Assembly (NCBI GenBank): GCA_001695595.3
Contig: MBPM02000013.1
Span: 682,001-746,000, forward strand
Reading direction: 5' to 3'
DNA: 64,000 bases
Source of the DNA: Plasmopara viticola
Lineage: Eukaryota > Oomycota > Peronosporomycetes > Peronosporales > Peronosporaceae
The notes beneath the pieces were generated by a model that worked only from the letters and a program-made list of their open reading frames with translations, was not told the origin of the DNA and ran no database searches. The position numbers and the translations under genes are program-made. Every line of letters begins with the position of its first letter. Positions within the stretch are counted from its first letter, which is position 1. This document shows, piece by piece, positions 1 through 11,900 of this stretch.

Positions 1-252
1 CACGCAACTAATTTTAAGTATCCACATGCATAGCTGTTGATTAGCGAGATTCGGAAAAAGCTTTTCTTGGCAGCCGCGATTCCTTCCTGACAATAATAGT
101 ACTTCTGTCGATGTGTTTGCTTTTCAACTCTGGTAACAGACTACTTGTCACTTTTGGCATTCCTCTGCTTTTTATACATCTTGGTGCTTCATTCTCCTCC
201 CCTACTTCGTAAAAAACGCAGCCAAGCCACAGCACTTGTACTTTCGTTTCAC

Positions 253-1925
253 ATGCCTGATACTATGGATGGATGGACGTCAAAGCCATGGGGTGTGACA
301 GAGGAAATGTGGAAGCGGAAAGCCAAAAGCCTGGAAGATCAGTACCAGCGACTTTTGTCCGATCATCAAGACTTGCGTCTCGAAAAAGCCAAGATGATGG
401 GAGAGCTACGAGCGTTGCAGCGCTACAAAGAGACAGCAGAAGATACGATCAGCCACGAGATTGCTAGCAGGAAGTGGGTTAAATGGCACACTTTACTTGT
501 ACTTCGAACACAATGAACTAATCACGTTTCTTGCCAACAGAATGGAGTATAAGAATAAAGTGTCTGCCTCGACAAAGTTAGAGCAGTATATCAAAAAATA
601 CGAGCGGGAACGTGAACGAGTCTTTTCGCTCGAGCGTGAAATTGCTTTTATGAGGGATCAATTCTCTTCCGTGAAAGGGGAGACCGAGAAGCGCTTAGAC
701 CTGCTTAAAGAATTGGAAGACTCCCAAAAGCGCAGTGCTCGTTTAAAGGAAAAGCTTCGCGAGTATGTTAAGTCGGGTTTGTTGTTGAGCTATTTAATTG
801 TAATTATTAATCGTATGTTGGATTGTTTAAGGATGGAGATTGTAAGCATTGAAAACGAAAATACGATCTTGGATCTCAAAGAGAAGAATCAAAAACTGAA
901 GGGCAAAGTTACAACCGCAGAAGACGAGGCAGCTGATATAGCGGAGGAAGCGAAAACCATAGCGGCTCGATTAACGGTTTGTTGCCGAACTTTAAACTTT
1001 TCGTTTGTGTGCCAATCATTCAAATATCTATGTTTCCAGGCTGTGGAGTCTGCGTGGGAAGCTGCTCGTGGGCAGAACAAGACTGCTGTCCATGAACTCA
1101 AAAAGAGGTGCGTCAGTGGATCCTTTTCTTGGTACGTTGTTTAAGTAAAGTAAATGAATGTGTTTATTTTAGGGATTCGCTTTCAAAAGAGCTCGAAACT
1201 GTTAAGTCGGAGACCAAGGTATGCAAAGTCTCGTTTTAATCTTTGATAATATCTGATTCAAACCTTTATATCTAAAGCATGCAAGCCACCGAATTCATGC
1301 GCTAGATGTTGAGATCGAGACGGCGCAAAGCAAGTTACGGCAAAAGGATCGCACGATTGAAGAATTGCGTGATAAAAATGCGACGTTGAAAAAAGAAGTC
1401 TCCCGTCTTAGTGCTCGAATGGACGATTTCTCGGCCACTTTACTAGCTACTCGTGAAATTATTGATGAGAAGGATGCTGAAATTGAACGCAAGATGGAGC
1501 AGCTTCGAAACAAGAGGACAGAAGTTAAGACACTTGAGCGCATTGATGACTCATCGAAGGATCGGATAGCAGATCTCGTGTGTCAAGTGAGTGAATTGCA
1601 GCAGGAAATTTTGGATGCTCAGAAAGAGCACTTTCGTAAGGTTAAGAAAGATGAGCTCACGCGCGAGAAACAGCGTGCACGTGATCGTGCCGAAATCTCC
1701 AAGGAGCTTGAAATATTGCACAAGCCCCGTCGATGCAAAAACTGCAACGATACCTTTACAAACAAGTCTAATACGTCTCTGTCGTGCTCGTACCACCCAG
1801 GTCGCTTCATAGCGCGTAAGTATCCTCTCGAGGGCTATCAATGGAGCTGCTGTCAGAAGCGCGAGCTGTCTTCAAGACCGTGCAAATTTGCAGGGCGTCA
1901 TCTCGAGTCGAAATTGCAGAGCTAG
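253..1925 (+). CDS. Coiled-coil protein with C-terminal CHORD-like Cys/His domain
   Basis: Six exons: 253-473, 541-762, 832-976, 1040-1107, 1173-1218 and 1278-1925. The five GT-AG introns are 59-69 nt and all phases agree, giving 449 residues. The start is the first ATG (MPDTMDGW) in a frame that continues across the introns; the open frame extends upstream of it without another ATG. Residues about 20-380 are rich in E, K, R and L with heptad character, so a long coiled coil is likely. The last 65 residues hold C387, C390, C404, H407, C425, C426, C436 and H442, including CSYHPG and WSCC. That layout resembles the zinc-binding CHORD module, although the protein is otherwise unlike CHORD proteins such as RAR1. 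The function is not known. A scaffold or cytoskeletal role is only a guess from the coiled coil. The gene lies 95 nt upstream of the next gene on the same strand. Confidence 0.8.
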
Positions 1926-2020
1926 CAAAGTAATTATCATAAATAATAAAAAGTAACGCACATCTATAGATACCTTCCCTGCTAGCGTCGGTTTAAACGT
2001 CATTTAGTGCAGCTTGGACA

Positions 2021-3628
2021 ATGCGCGTCAATGTGAAAGTAGATGGCTTGCAATTTGTGGTCCCATGTGGTCAAGGCCTTCAAAGCTGTCGCTGGCTTGG
2101 TTTGGTTGCCGCACAACGGTATGCCTTGACCGCACCTCATGGCCGTTGTCGCACTCGTGAGGATGCCCATCACAAGCAAGGATTTTTCCTTCCCGCTGCG
2201 GTCATAAAATTGAATGGCCGGCTGCTCAGTCCTGAGCAGCGTGTAGTTGATGTGTGCAAGGATAATGAGATTCTGACCGTTCGATTGCAGGTAGAAAAAG
2301 CTCGACTTTCTGATTTGATATCTTAAAAGTTGTTTTGAATTATGTGGACATGTTTTCAGCAAACAGTGTCCGTGGATGAAATCGGCACGCCTCAATTCAC
2401 AGAATGGACCGTGGACGCATTCTTTCCGTCGCAAAAGCGTGAAAATACTTCGGATTGCACACAAGCTACTAAAGCTGACAGTGAAATGACAATAAGAGCT
2501 GTATCCACACCAAAAGCGACAACATCTGAACAAAAAGTTGAAAAAGACGGAGCTTCATCGTTTTCAGACGAATTCACGCGGTATGCCCACGCTGAGATGC
2601 TTCGACAAGTGAGCTCGGGACAATTCCTGTCCGATGTGGAGGTGGAAGCTGCGTTTCGATACGACTGGGGTCGCCTACACTTGGACGAGATTGAAAAGGA
2701 CTCTCGCGAACGTGACCTCGTGCAAGAAATGTTGCTCTCTTGCTTCCACACGCTCAATGCAGGATACATGCACTATGCGACCGGTAGTAGCGAGCTCACG
2801 TACGGCATGAGTGGTGCCGAGTTTGCTCATTTTCTCCATGAGTGTGATCTTGCTCGCCTGCACGATATTGATGCTCAAAAGATGGTTCGGAAGATCCTAG
2901 TTCAGTGTCTGCGGCAGGACTCGCTTGCAGCGATACGTAACCAAGGAACTTTATCTCGAGTTGGTTATCTTCACGCACTGTTACGGATCGTGCAAGTTGG
3001 TTTTTGCCAAAATGGCTGTTATAGCGAGGTTTTGAATCGCATCCTTAAGACTCATATTCTTCCCACTATCACACGTCTCACTAGCGGACCCTTTCGAGAC
3101 CACCTGCATCATGATGTACGCGCCGTTTATGTCGAGATGTGACTTACGGTAAAGAAAGTGTCTAACGTGATGATGTCCATAATGTAGAAAATGGTCGCGA
3201 CTATCCAGGAGGCCAAGCCAAAGCTTGTCAAGGTATACACTAAATATGCGCTTGACTATGCTCCAGCAAAATTACGACCGTCGAGCAATCGTCTTGAAGC
3301 AGCCGATTCGTCCGTATTTACACCGCCAGGTTATCCACTTTCGTCTACTTGGCCGCTCCTGCTTTCTGTTGTAGGATTGAGGACCATGTTATACGACTGC
3401 GGTGTATTTAGCTCTGGCACAGTTGAGGAACAGAGTACATTGTTCGATCGTGCGGTCGAACAAAGCTTTTTGGGGATGCGTGATGAGCGAGTCGAAGACC
3501 AAGCGGTGGTTTTTAGTGAGTTTCTTGAGATAATCGCTCGTGTTGCTTTGGCGAGCGAAAACACACTGCAACCTCGAGACACCATTACACTTGCGTTGCA
3601 AGCAGTGCAGAGATTGCCACTTACGTAG
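2021..3628 (+). CDS. Hypothetical alpha-helical protein, 488 residues
   Basis: Three exons: 2021-2290, 2360-3115 and 3188-3628. Intron 1 (69 nt) is clear. For intron 2, donors at 3116 (GTACGC), 3125 and 3131 all keep phase 0. I prefer 3116 because it has the best consensus and because the joined helix (FRDHLHHD to VKVYTKYA) then has a natural length. The N-terminal 90 residues look like a small globular domain; a low-complexity linker rich in K, T and S follows. The rest is helical, with motifs such as FAHFLHECDL and FSEFLEIIARVA. These remind me of helical segments in large protist and flagellar proteins, but I cannot name a family. No signal peptide or membrane segment is seen. Confidence 0.7.
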
Positions 3629-3878
3629 AAAGTATTGAACGATAAGCAACAGACAGGAAATAGAATGATATTTTTTTTACAAGCGTCTACGCTTGTGCTG
3701 GAAACTTGATATTTTCAGAGTTAGCACTGAAAAAAACAGCGCTAGCGAATCCTATACAAAAAAAATGTATGTTATGTGCGCAACAAGCAGCAACAACTCA
3801 CTTATATTTAAAGCCCTTCTATCAGGCCTCATATCGACCGAAACCAATCATTTTTGTACAAAACTAATTCGAGCACGC

Positions 3879-5933
3879 TTACTTGAGCGAGAAACTCAAG
3901 CACTCGTACCAACATTTCGAGTCTGCCAGTGAGTCGCAAATCACCTTTAGCATGGTTCCATTTGCGAGAGTGAAAACCATGCCACATTCAAGATCGCGCG
4001 CTGAACCCACATCCATGATATTTCCAAGACGTTTGAGCTGATTGTCGACATCGTTTGCGACGCCCAGTGTTTTTCCGTCAAGTACATAGAATCGACGCAG
4101 GCGAAAATTCTTTCGCACTTCTGTAAGCCAACCACCATATACGGGTTTTAGCTTTTTACGACGCCGACTGGCCAAGTACTTTTTTAAATTGAATGTTTCG
4201 GCAGCCCGACAAGCGCTTCTGATAATCGACCGCCAGCGTTTGGCGGTCTCGTATGATTCGGTGTAAACTTTCCACACGCGTCCACTAATCAAACGAATCA
4301 ACAGCCCATTCGCATGTCCAGACCACTCGTCTACAGAGACTGCGTAATCACAAAGCACAGCCTCCGAGTTCGTATCCTTTGCAAAGGCCAATTCATTGCC
4401 ATGAAGGGTAAAGTAAAGACGCTTCCAGCCCTTCAAGATCCCCGTTTGCTTGAAAAGCCACCCTGCGTGGTTAACCACCGCTGTTTCAACGTAACAACCC
4501 TTCACAGACGTATTAGCCACCGCCGTCTTGCCATTTGCCGTAGCTGCTGCCGAGATTGCGCCGTACCAGAGCATTTGCTCGTCATATGAATCTGCATAGC
4601 ATACCAAGGACACGTCTGCACTGAGCTGTATTGCGAGAGCATTGGAGTGGCAGTCCGCAAATGACACGGCTTTTATGTATCCAGAGCACTTTCGATCGGG
4701 TGGATCTTGTTTGCTGTCGTGGCATTCAATATATCCATCAGGATCCACAACAAAGAAACAGCGCTTCCACACCTTGTTCTTCTCTTGCTTGAACAGATAC
4801 CCTTCGTGTCGCTCCGACGCCGTTAGCGTGTAAGAAGTCAAATTTTGCGCATTCATACGTTCAATAGCCTTTTCTGCTGCATTAAGCCATTGCTCAAACT
4901 CATCTGCACTAGAGCAGCGAATGAGAAGCGACACATCACCATCTAACTCGAGCCAAATGCCGTAACGCACGTCATGCGCCTTACGCACCGCAGTCAATAG
5001 TCCAAATCGCTTTGGCGCATGCCCCGCGCCTTTACTGAACTTAAATTCCATTCCTGAGAGCACAGCAAAGTATTTTTTCCACGTCTTCAGCGCGCCATGC
5101 TGAATAAAGACCCAACTTGAGAACGGTACGTATGCTGCGGTAGAGGCACGACGATTTTCAAAACAGGAATTACGAGATTCAGGTTGAAGGCTATCGTTTG
5201 GTGCAGTTGTAAACGAATCAGGCGAGACCGTTCTGCATTGAGACGAATTTCGATACGGGTCACTTACGCGAGGCTCTTTTACCAAATTGCTGTTTCTTCG
5301 GTGACGATCCCCAGCGTGATTTAAGACCGAACCCGATTCGCCAGCTAGAAAGGCCACGTAGTTTCCAGTATTAATGGGAAGGCCCGTGACAGCGTCGTCG
5401 TCATCACCATTCTCTGAGGTCACTGATTGGCGCTCGAAGGCGTTTGTCACGGGATCGGACTCTGGCATACTATCCTTCGTCACGTGGTGGTCAAATTGGT
5501 TCAAGGCGTCTGATTTTGAGCGAATGGGGCGATTTAGACTCACAAGAGACTCGTAGTTTCGCGTGTCAACGGGCAGACCCACAACCGTGCTATCACGTGC
5601 TTTATCATCGTCGTGAAGACTTTTTGATTCCTTGTCCTCACTATGTGGAAACAAGACGACACTCTGGCGCTGACATTTCGGCGACGAGATCACTACTAAA
5701 CTCGCACGTCGTCGCTGTGCCAAATTCTCCAAGAGCACCTGATAATTGTGCGAGCTGACGGCAAACCCTAAAGGCGCCGTGTCATTGCAATCTTTCTCGA
5801 CAAAAGACTTTGCCATCTCCACCGCGCGCGGAGACTCGTCGTGACGCGCTAGCATCTCGTCCAGTGCCCCTTTGTCGACGTTGTAAGAGCTGGCGTTGCT
5901 GGAACGAAGGGGTGCTAAAGACTTGGTCACCAT
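3879..5933 (-). CDS. Protein with four tandem PH domains
   Basis: This is an uninterrupted frame of 684 residues from the first ATG at 5933. The frame stays open to 6026, but only GTG occurs there, so a further 5' exon is possible. The C-terminal 410 residues contain four pleckstrin-homology-like domains at about 272-358, 377-463, 489-575 and 599-684. Each opens with a G-[WY]-L/F-type strand followed by basic residues (for example GWLFKQTG and GYLFKQE). Each ends in a helix with the conserved Trp (W349, W456, W567, W675). PH domains usually bind phosphoinositides or proteins at membranes. The N-terminal half is polar and probably disordered, but carries three copies of a short motif: GFAVSSHNY (56-64), GLPVDTRNY (119-127) and GLPINTGNY (184-192). 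The gene converges on the preceding plus-strand gene with a 250-nt gap. The exact role is unknown. Confidence 0.85.
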   Translation of the reverse strand: MVTKSLAPLRSSNASSYNVDKGALDEMLARHDESPRAVEMAKSFVEKDCNDTAPLGFAVSSHNYQVLLENLAQRRRASLVVISSPKCQRQSVVLFPHSEDKESKSLHDDDKARDSTVVGLPVDTRNYESLVSLNRPIRSKSDALNQFDHHVTKDSMPESDPVTNAFERQSVTSENGDDDDAVTGLPINTGNYVAFLAGESGSVLNHAGDRHRRNSNLVKEPRVSDPYRNSSQCRTVSPDSFTTAPNDSLQPESRNSCFENRRASTAAYVPFSSWVFIQHGALKTWKKYFAVLSGMEFKFSKGAGHAPKRFGLLTAVRKAHDVRYGIWLELDGDVSLLIRCSSADEFEQWLNAAEKAIERMNAQNLTSYTLTASERHEGYLFKQEKNKVWKRCFFVVDPDGYIECHDSKQDPPDRKCSGYIKAVSFADCHSNALAIQLSADVSLVCYADSYDEQMLWYGAISAAATANGKTAVANTSVKGCYVETAVVNHAGWLFKQTGILKGWKRLYFTLHGNELAFAKDTNSEAVLCDYAVSVDEWSGHANGLLIRLISGRVWKVYTESYETAKRWRSIIRSACRAAETFNLKKYLASRRRKKLKPVYGGWLTEVRKNFRLRRFYVLDGKTLGVANDVDNQLKRLGNIMDVGSARDLECGMVFTLANGTMLKVICDSLADSKCWYECLSFSLK

Positions 5934-8476
5934 GGACAAGCTCGGATGACTTAAGGTTGGTGTGTCGATGAGAGTGATGGTCGCGTTGGCTATCAAGTGC
6001 GTTTCGAGAAATGGGCGAATGCTCACGCGCGGGCTTTTTACTCACAAACCCTTGAATGTTGATCTGACCGTGGTCCGTCTCGAGAAATAAATAGTACTTG
6101 CATAGGAAATAACCTTTATTCAAAATTTGCTCGACGTTAAGAGTCGGATAGAGAGCTTAAGAGGCGGCTGATTTTTCAGATCTCCAGTGCTAAGGGCGGA
6201 AAACATAGGAGCAATCCGTACTGTATATGTTTAGGAACTCTTCTCGGATAAAATGTTCTCTTGCTAAAACAGGTACGCTACTACATGAAGTGACGGGAAG
6301 AAGATTAGTGGCTGGCCTGACAATCATTCGGCCATCGTTTTCATCCCTGAAAACAATTTACCCAGGATTTCCACCACGCGACGGTACGCAGTCAAGCGTT
6401 TTTTGAGCCAGTCTGTATTACCGTTAGATCGATCGTCATGCACGATATTCGGCGGATCTTTAACGGCCTCCCGTGTCGTAATGTTGAAGGTTCAGCTCGC
6501 TCTTTTGTTACAAATACAAGTGGCATTACTTCACTGAAAAGCTTCATAGCGAGTTTACAACTTTTAAAGAGGTTGGAACGGCACCAGATCCGATCACTCG
6601 TCTATACTTAAATTATTAATTAACTCTCGCATTTGCATGCAAGTATTTAGAATTAAGAGTATATCAGTAATGAAAGGAAGAGCCTGGGAGCTTTGACATA
6701 TGAGACAATTCTACTCACAGCATCAACAGAATCCGGGAGCCTTTTTTATGGTATCAAATATCGCGACCCTCGACTAGATACGAGTCCGGATTGCGGCAAA
6801 GCAATGAAGACGGCAGTCACGACGACTAATGGTAAACCTTTGAGCCGTTTTTAACGTATCTAATATCGCGATTCGAGTCCCAAAGCAATGAAGACGGCAG
6901 TCACGACGACTACTGGTGAACCTGTGAGCGCCAAGATGAAGACAAATGTCTCCCTACTGTCTCTCACGCTTATAAGGGCACTCCTTGCAAGTAGAATCGG
7001 TGGAACGAACCATCATGACCTAGATATGCCGTGGAGCCTGACAAAGCAGAGGGCTACTCGACTGATCCGTCCGTTATAGTTGCGACAAAAAGGAAGGTCA
7101 ACTTTGAGCATCTACGGCCTTGTGTAAGGATTATGGAACGCCTAGTGATATCTCAAAAGTGCATGTAATCTTAGTGATAAGGCACTGCAGCGATTTTGTG
7201 GGTGACGAGGTTTGAGCTTAACCCAGCTTGTCTTTTAAAGACGTATGGGTAGCCACGTGAAGGCAACGTCTGCGAATGGAGACGTCGTCTGGGTGCATCC
7301 TGTAATCGTGGCGGTAATGGGGAGAGCACCTACAAGATCTCTATCGCTACCATCCATCCAAAAATGTGATGATGAACTTGAATCATCGAAAGCGATTTCG
7401 TGAAAGCCGGAGTCGCGTGTTGATCGATAAAGTAACACATGCCGTGAAAACAGACACTTCGGAGGATGGCACAGGTATACTAGAGGAGCCTTGACTATAA
7501 TTGGAAAGTCGAGGATCGAGAGGCAGTTGCGATATTTTTGGCTGCCACATCTTGTACTAGCCCTGGATTAGAAAACCCTTTTGAGGATGCCGATCCTAAA
7601 AAGGCTTTGCCGAAAGCCTACGCTCGTGCGAGTCTTGATTGTAGTAAAGCGGTTGAACTAGTGCATTATAAGAATACATTGGAGTGTTTAGATAATGAAG
7701 ACCGCCAATAATTCGCATGGACAAGCCTAGTAACTTAAATCAATTTGCTGTTTCTTGTCGTCGTATGTGCACGTTCTGTATGTACAACATAAATTTATCA
7801 TAATTAATTTTTGCAAAAAAACTATATCTCTGGACCAAAGCACGATTTTATAATTGAATGTTGCATCACTTTTAATGACAGTATTGATGCTCAAGAATTC
7901 GGAATGTAACAAAAAGTAGGAGAAAGCAAGCGTGGGGCACCTACCGAGAAAGTTGCGGGACGGGTTGCCGATACAAGTGACACTAAGGAGAGGTCAGATG
8001 AACGACTTCTAAGATATAGCCATAGAACAGAACAGCGCTTTGGGCAAAAACCTTAGGTAGCCACCGCTGCACGCCAATTGTCGATTTAAAGAGCCTAACG
8101 CGCTTAGCGCAGAGAAGATTCGTTCGGTGTCAAATGCCCATACGCTGCCTAGTATAGCATTTCTTTGTCAACATAGCTGAAGTTTTCAGAAACGGATCAC
8201 CCCCTGGCTTCTTCCTCTGAGGTCCCCCATATGAAAAGGGGTTGAATGAACGCAAAGAAACGTTTTCGGGCTGGACTCAAGTGACCACGACCGCCTTTAC
8301 AAGACAACGCCATTCAGTCCGTTCAATCAAAAGGGTTGTTTCTGGATGAAGTCTATAACTATTTTCTTCCTTGGCCGGTTTAGATTAAGCCTGGTCTTAC
8401 GCAATAGGCGTAGTTGAGTGCCAGAAATAGTCGCTCCGGCATCATGACTTTTTCGACCTATGACACCAAGAATATA
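5934..8476. other. Gene-poor stretch with decayed coding-like DNA
   Basis: No intact gene was found. From about 6780 to 7700 short plus-strand frames (such as the one opening at 6888, and pieces near 7020-7120 and 7260-7440) read like pieces of one protein broken by many stops and shifts. No family could be named, and an old retroelement or effector-like gene are both possible. The first 200 nt presumably hold the 5' region of the PH-domain gene on the minus strand. Confidence 0.4.
6744..6928 (+). repeat. Imperfect direct duplication, two copies
   Basis: Copy A (about 6744-6844) and copy B (about 6849-6928) share a 30-nt core around GAAGACGGCAGTCACGACGA with single-base differences. They also share a flanking TATCGCGA element and a CGAGTCC element. 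Copy B lacks two short blocks. The duplication lies inside the decayed coding-like region. Confidence 0.8.
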
Positions 8477-8582
8477 CAATTGTCTTCTTTTTAAAAACCA
8501 GAGCAGAACGCAGAGAAGGCTATTGTCTTCTTCATTATTAATCCAGAGTAGGGCCCGGAGCAGGCAATTGTCTTCTTTCTTT
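8477..8582 (+). repeat. Tandem repeat, about 44-nt unit, 2.4 copies
   Basis: Units start at 8477, 8520 and 8565. Each opens with C(A/T)ATTGTCTTCTT and continues through CCAGAG(C/T)AG to GAG(A/C)AGG. The third copy is partial. The array ends 45 nt before the SINE target-site duplication. Confidence 0.75.
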
Positions 8583-8626
8583 CACAAAAAGATTACGCAA
8601 CATTAAGCTTGTTTATACAGGTTGAC

Positions 8627-8638
8627 ACACCGACGTCT
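8627..8638 (+). repeat. SINE target-site duplication, left copy
   Basis: This 12-nt sequence is repeated exactly at 8963-8974 on the other side of the SINE. The flanking bases differ between the copies, so the duplication ends are well defined. Confidence 0.75.
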
Positions 8639-8897
8639 AAGAGATTCAAGCTACCGGAACCCACGCGCTAGGACTAAGCTGTCTTTATCGCTGAATGCTG
8701 GTAGCAATCCGACCCATATTGGGACCGGGTTCCGTACCCCTCATTACACTATGAGGCTTTTCGGTCAGTGGGGCGTCCCCCACCCAACATTTTTATTATC
8801 CAATCGGGCGCGAGTTGGTAGGGCAGTCACACACTCGGGTGTGATGGCTCGTCTACTTTAGTGACCTATCTCCGGCTTCCTTAATTCGAATCCTATG

Positions 8898-8908
8898 GGT
8901 ATCGAACC
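8898..8908 (-). promoter_or_regulatory. Pol III box B of the SINE
   Basis: The minus strand reads GGTTCGATACC, matching GGTTCGANNCC. Its distance from the A box is normal for a tRNA-type internal promoter. Confidence 0.7.
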
Positions 8909-8940
8909 AGGTACATCCCGGTCCTGGGTCGATCGGCTAA

Positions 8941-8952
8941 CCGCTCGAGCTA
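8941..8952 (-). promoter_or_regulatory. Pol III box A of the SINE
   Basis: The minus strand reads TAGCTCGAGCGG, close to the tRNA A-box consensus (TRGCNNAGYNGG). It lies just inside the 5' end of the SINE. Confidence 0.6.
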
Positions 8953-8962
8953 CAGGGTCGGT

Positions 8963-8974
8963 ACACCGACGTCT
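8963..8974 (+). repeat. SINE target-site duplication, right copy
   Basis: Exact copy of 8627-8638, adjoining the tRNA-like 5' head of the minus-strand SINE. Confidence 0.75.
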
Positions 8975-11900
8975 TAGACAGAACGACTCAGTAATTTTTT
9001 ATTAAAAATACTTAAACAAAGAGTTTTTAAGGGCAATAACGCGTCCTTATGCGCATTATTTGTTTCATGATTTGTGCAAACAAGTGGATTAAGTGTACCC
9101 TATTAAAAACGGGAGCGAATGCCAGTCTGCTAATTATTACATGCCCTGACACAGATTAGCATGTTGATCCGTCTTACAGACATAGACGTTTTGAGCCAAG
9201 CAGTCTTCTAGCCCACCACAATACTAATATACACTGTGTGAAGCCTGAGTTAAGATCTGTTGAACTTTGTGAAGGCGGAAAAGGCTTATAAGGCTTATAA
9301 GGCTAGCTATGTATATCTCCGCGCTCTATTCCGCGAATAAAGCTGGCAAATTTGCTATTTAAGGGGCCTATGCAAAGTGTAAATGGACTCGGAAGCGTCG
9401 GCTTTGGTTGACAAAAAGCTGGCTTGATGATGTTTAGGTATGTTCGACGTATTACGCTTTATGGTAGTCAGACATTTGCTGAGATTCTTCTGGCTTTTGA
9501 AAATGACAACGTCACTGTTCAGCTGGCGACAAAAACGAGGCCAGTATACTTAAATGTCGGTAAATGGAGGTGAAAGGTCAACGACTTTAATTGTGGCCCA
9601 AGATTCAAAATGCAATCGCAATGTAATTAGAGCATGGCTAAATGATGAGGTCAGTGATCTTAAATTTTTCGATTGGGTCCTACCAGAGATTTCGTGAGTC
9701 ATAAATGCACCTCTCTTAAAACGCCAAAGCGCTGTTGGTTTAGCCTAGAGCTAATCAAGCAATGTGGTGAACATTGGTACATCAGAGTTGGACACTAAAA
9801 GAGTAGAGGGGGATGGACAAAATAAGAGTAGAGGGCGAAGGTACAGAATAAGGCTCACAGACGGAGCATTGAGACGACTAAGCATTGCTTGTAAGATACA
9901 GCACTCACTGCATGCCATGCCCGACTTTAAGCAAATGCAGCATATGTCTGGCCCTGGAATTTGCTTAGAATGTATCCTTAAACACTTATCTATATCGGGC
10001 GTGTGGCAGGGGTGAGTATAAAATTCAAGTTGTTCACTGAGCAGTGCTCGTGCTGAGCAGCATTCACAGCATACTGGGCGAGTTATGGCTGGCTATAGAC
10101 TAATGCATTGCTAAGAAGCTCTGAGCTTACTTGCGAAGTGGTGCGACGAAACCCGTAGTAGACAGGGTTTGCTGCATGCCGAACAAGCTATCCACCAAAG
10201 ATTTGCAAGCGACGCCCTGAACATGAACGTGTAGTGATATGTGGTACACCTTGTATCTCTTACCTTAAATAGCGTGTGCGCTATATTATTCGGTCATCAA
10301 AACACAATTTGGTTTCTGCGATAGAAACAGCGCATATTCGGATGTGCGAAAGCGTTTTGACCTTCGCTTATCATCAGGACTTTGGTTTACCAACGCACCG
10401 TGATGTCGCAACCTTATTAACACAAAAGGCCTCTTTGAGATTGTCGAGCTTTTTAAGCATCACATGAAGCGCAGATAGCGCAAATTCTAAGTTTATCGAC
10501 GATGCTGAGTCGGGTTTGGAGTTAAAGACAGCGATTTTTGAGGAATAAGAGCCAATCAAATTGAAAAATATCGATGCAAGCAAGCTGTATTTCTTTCCTG
10601 GTAAAGACAGAAAACAGCGCGTGGTTACCAATCCTCTCTGTATGTGTGAGGCATCTGGACGAAATTGCGAGAAGATAAATTGCATGAGACAGGATTTGTT
10701 TTAAAAGCACCTCGAGTACCGGCCAGAACCAGAAAATAAACAATTACACTTGCTGGTGGAGGTCTCAGAAAAGAACAGCAGTGCGGGGGAGACATAAAAA
10801 GCAAAGCTGACGTCTTCGGCGATGCTACTAAGAAACCGCAAGGTTGATAGCGACTAGCCAGAGAAAGGCGCACGCTTAATCTGTTAAAATGGATCGATGG
10901 CGGTTGCAGAAAGGTACCGGACAACAAAGCGATTGACGACATCGTGTACGCTACCGATTCCATAATTACATTTATTGATAAAGTGCACGGCGTCTCGTCT
11001 TGTGCGCGAGTGCTAAGTAGACACATTTCTTATAGACGATTTAACATTTTTAGTGAGATGACACAGTACAATGAACCTTATTTCTATTCCAACCATAGAT
11101 GCTATGGTTAAAGTGGGCAAGATATCCCATGGTGGAGCTGGAGAAAAGTTTAGAAACAATAAAATTGCTGAAATCGTGCTCATCCATAGAGAATGAGTTG
11201 TGCGTGTTCGATCATAATACACACAAGTTCAACAATATCACCGACTAGAGTGAGCACAGCTTCAACAAGATCATTGTGTCGGTAAGGTTTGCTTCTCGTC
11301 TTTGATGAACAAAGCTGCTTGAAGATAAAAATGATCAATCAGCGGAAGTAGCGATTTCATTTATCTCAAACAAATCCTTTGATCAAAAGCGGTTTCCGAC
11401 ATCTTTGGCATTATTTTTAGCTGTGCATCATGCATTTGTACGACAGGGAGCTTTGTTAATGCAACTGCTGAATAGGACGCATTTCTATGTGCAAAGCACT
11501 AAGCAGGATTGGCTAAGGAGACAAAGACCCCGCAATTTTCCCGCATTCTGTGTCAAAAAGCCTTAGTCTGTGAAATAGCGCTGCTACTTTGACACTGCTG
11601 ACCATGTTTAATACACCCACATATTGAGCCACTTTGCTTTGTCTTAAATAAAAATCACTTTACCAGTGTTAATTTCGGAGTCTTTCAGCAGGCCGGTGAC
11701 AAACTTCCCGCGATTTAATGGCACCGGCTAGCTTGCTAATAGATGCGGCCGCACTTTGCAAAGGACTTTACCGTTGGCTTTCTTTGCGCTTGAGCACGTA
11801 TGCGCAGACTTATCTGTACAAGATTGGCTGACCAGCACTTGATGCTTACCGAGACAGCCAGAATGGTAACGTCGGATCGTCGACCGAGGTGACTATTAAG

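Larger units (their letters stand above)
8639..8962 (-). mobile_element. tRNA-derived SINE with target-site duplication
   Basis: A 324-nt segment lies between two identical 12-nt direct repeats, ACACCGACGTCT at 8627-8638 and 8963-8974. On the minus strand it opens with a tRNA-like head: a near-consensus box A (rc of 8941-8952) and a good box B, GGTTCGATACC (rc of 8898-8908), about 30 nt apart. The remaining 240 nt are a unique body without a coding frame. Head, spacing and target-site duplication together fit a retrotransposed SINE, a class known in Phytophthora. Flanking sequence does not complete an acceptor stem, so this is not a working tRNA gene. Confidence 0.75.

Noticed and set aside
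6024..6123. GTG or TTG codons as starts extending the PH-domain protein
   Set aside because: Non-ATG starts are unlikely in a nuclear gene. An upstream exon remains possible but could not be fixed.
8891..8960. tRNA gene on the minus strand
   Set aside because: Boxes A and B fit, but the ends do not form an acceptor stem and the T-arm does not pair well. The segment is the head of a SINE with target-site duplications.
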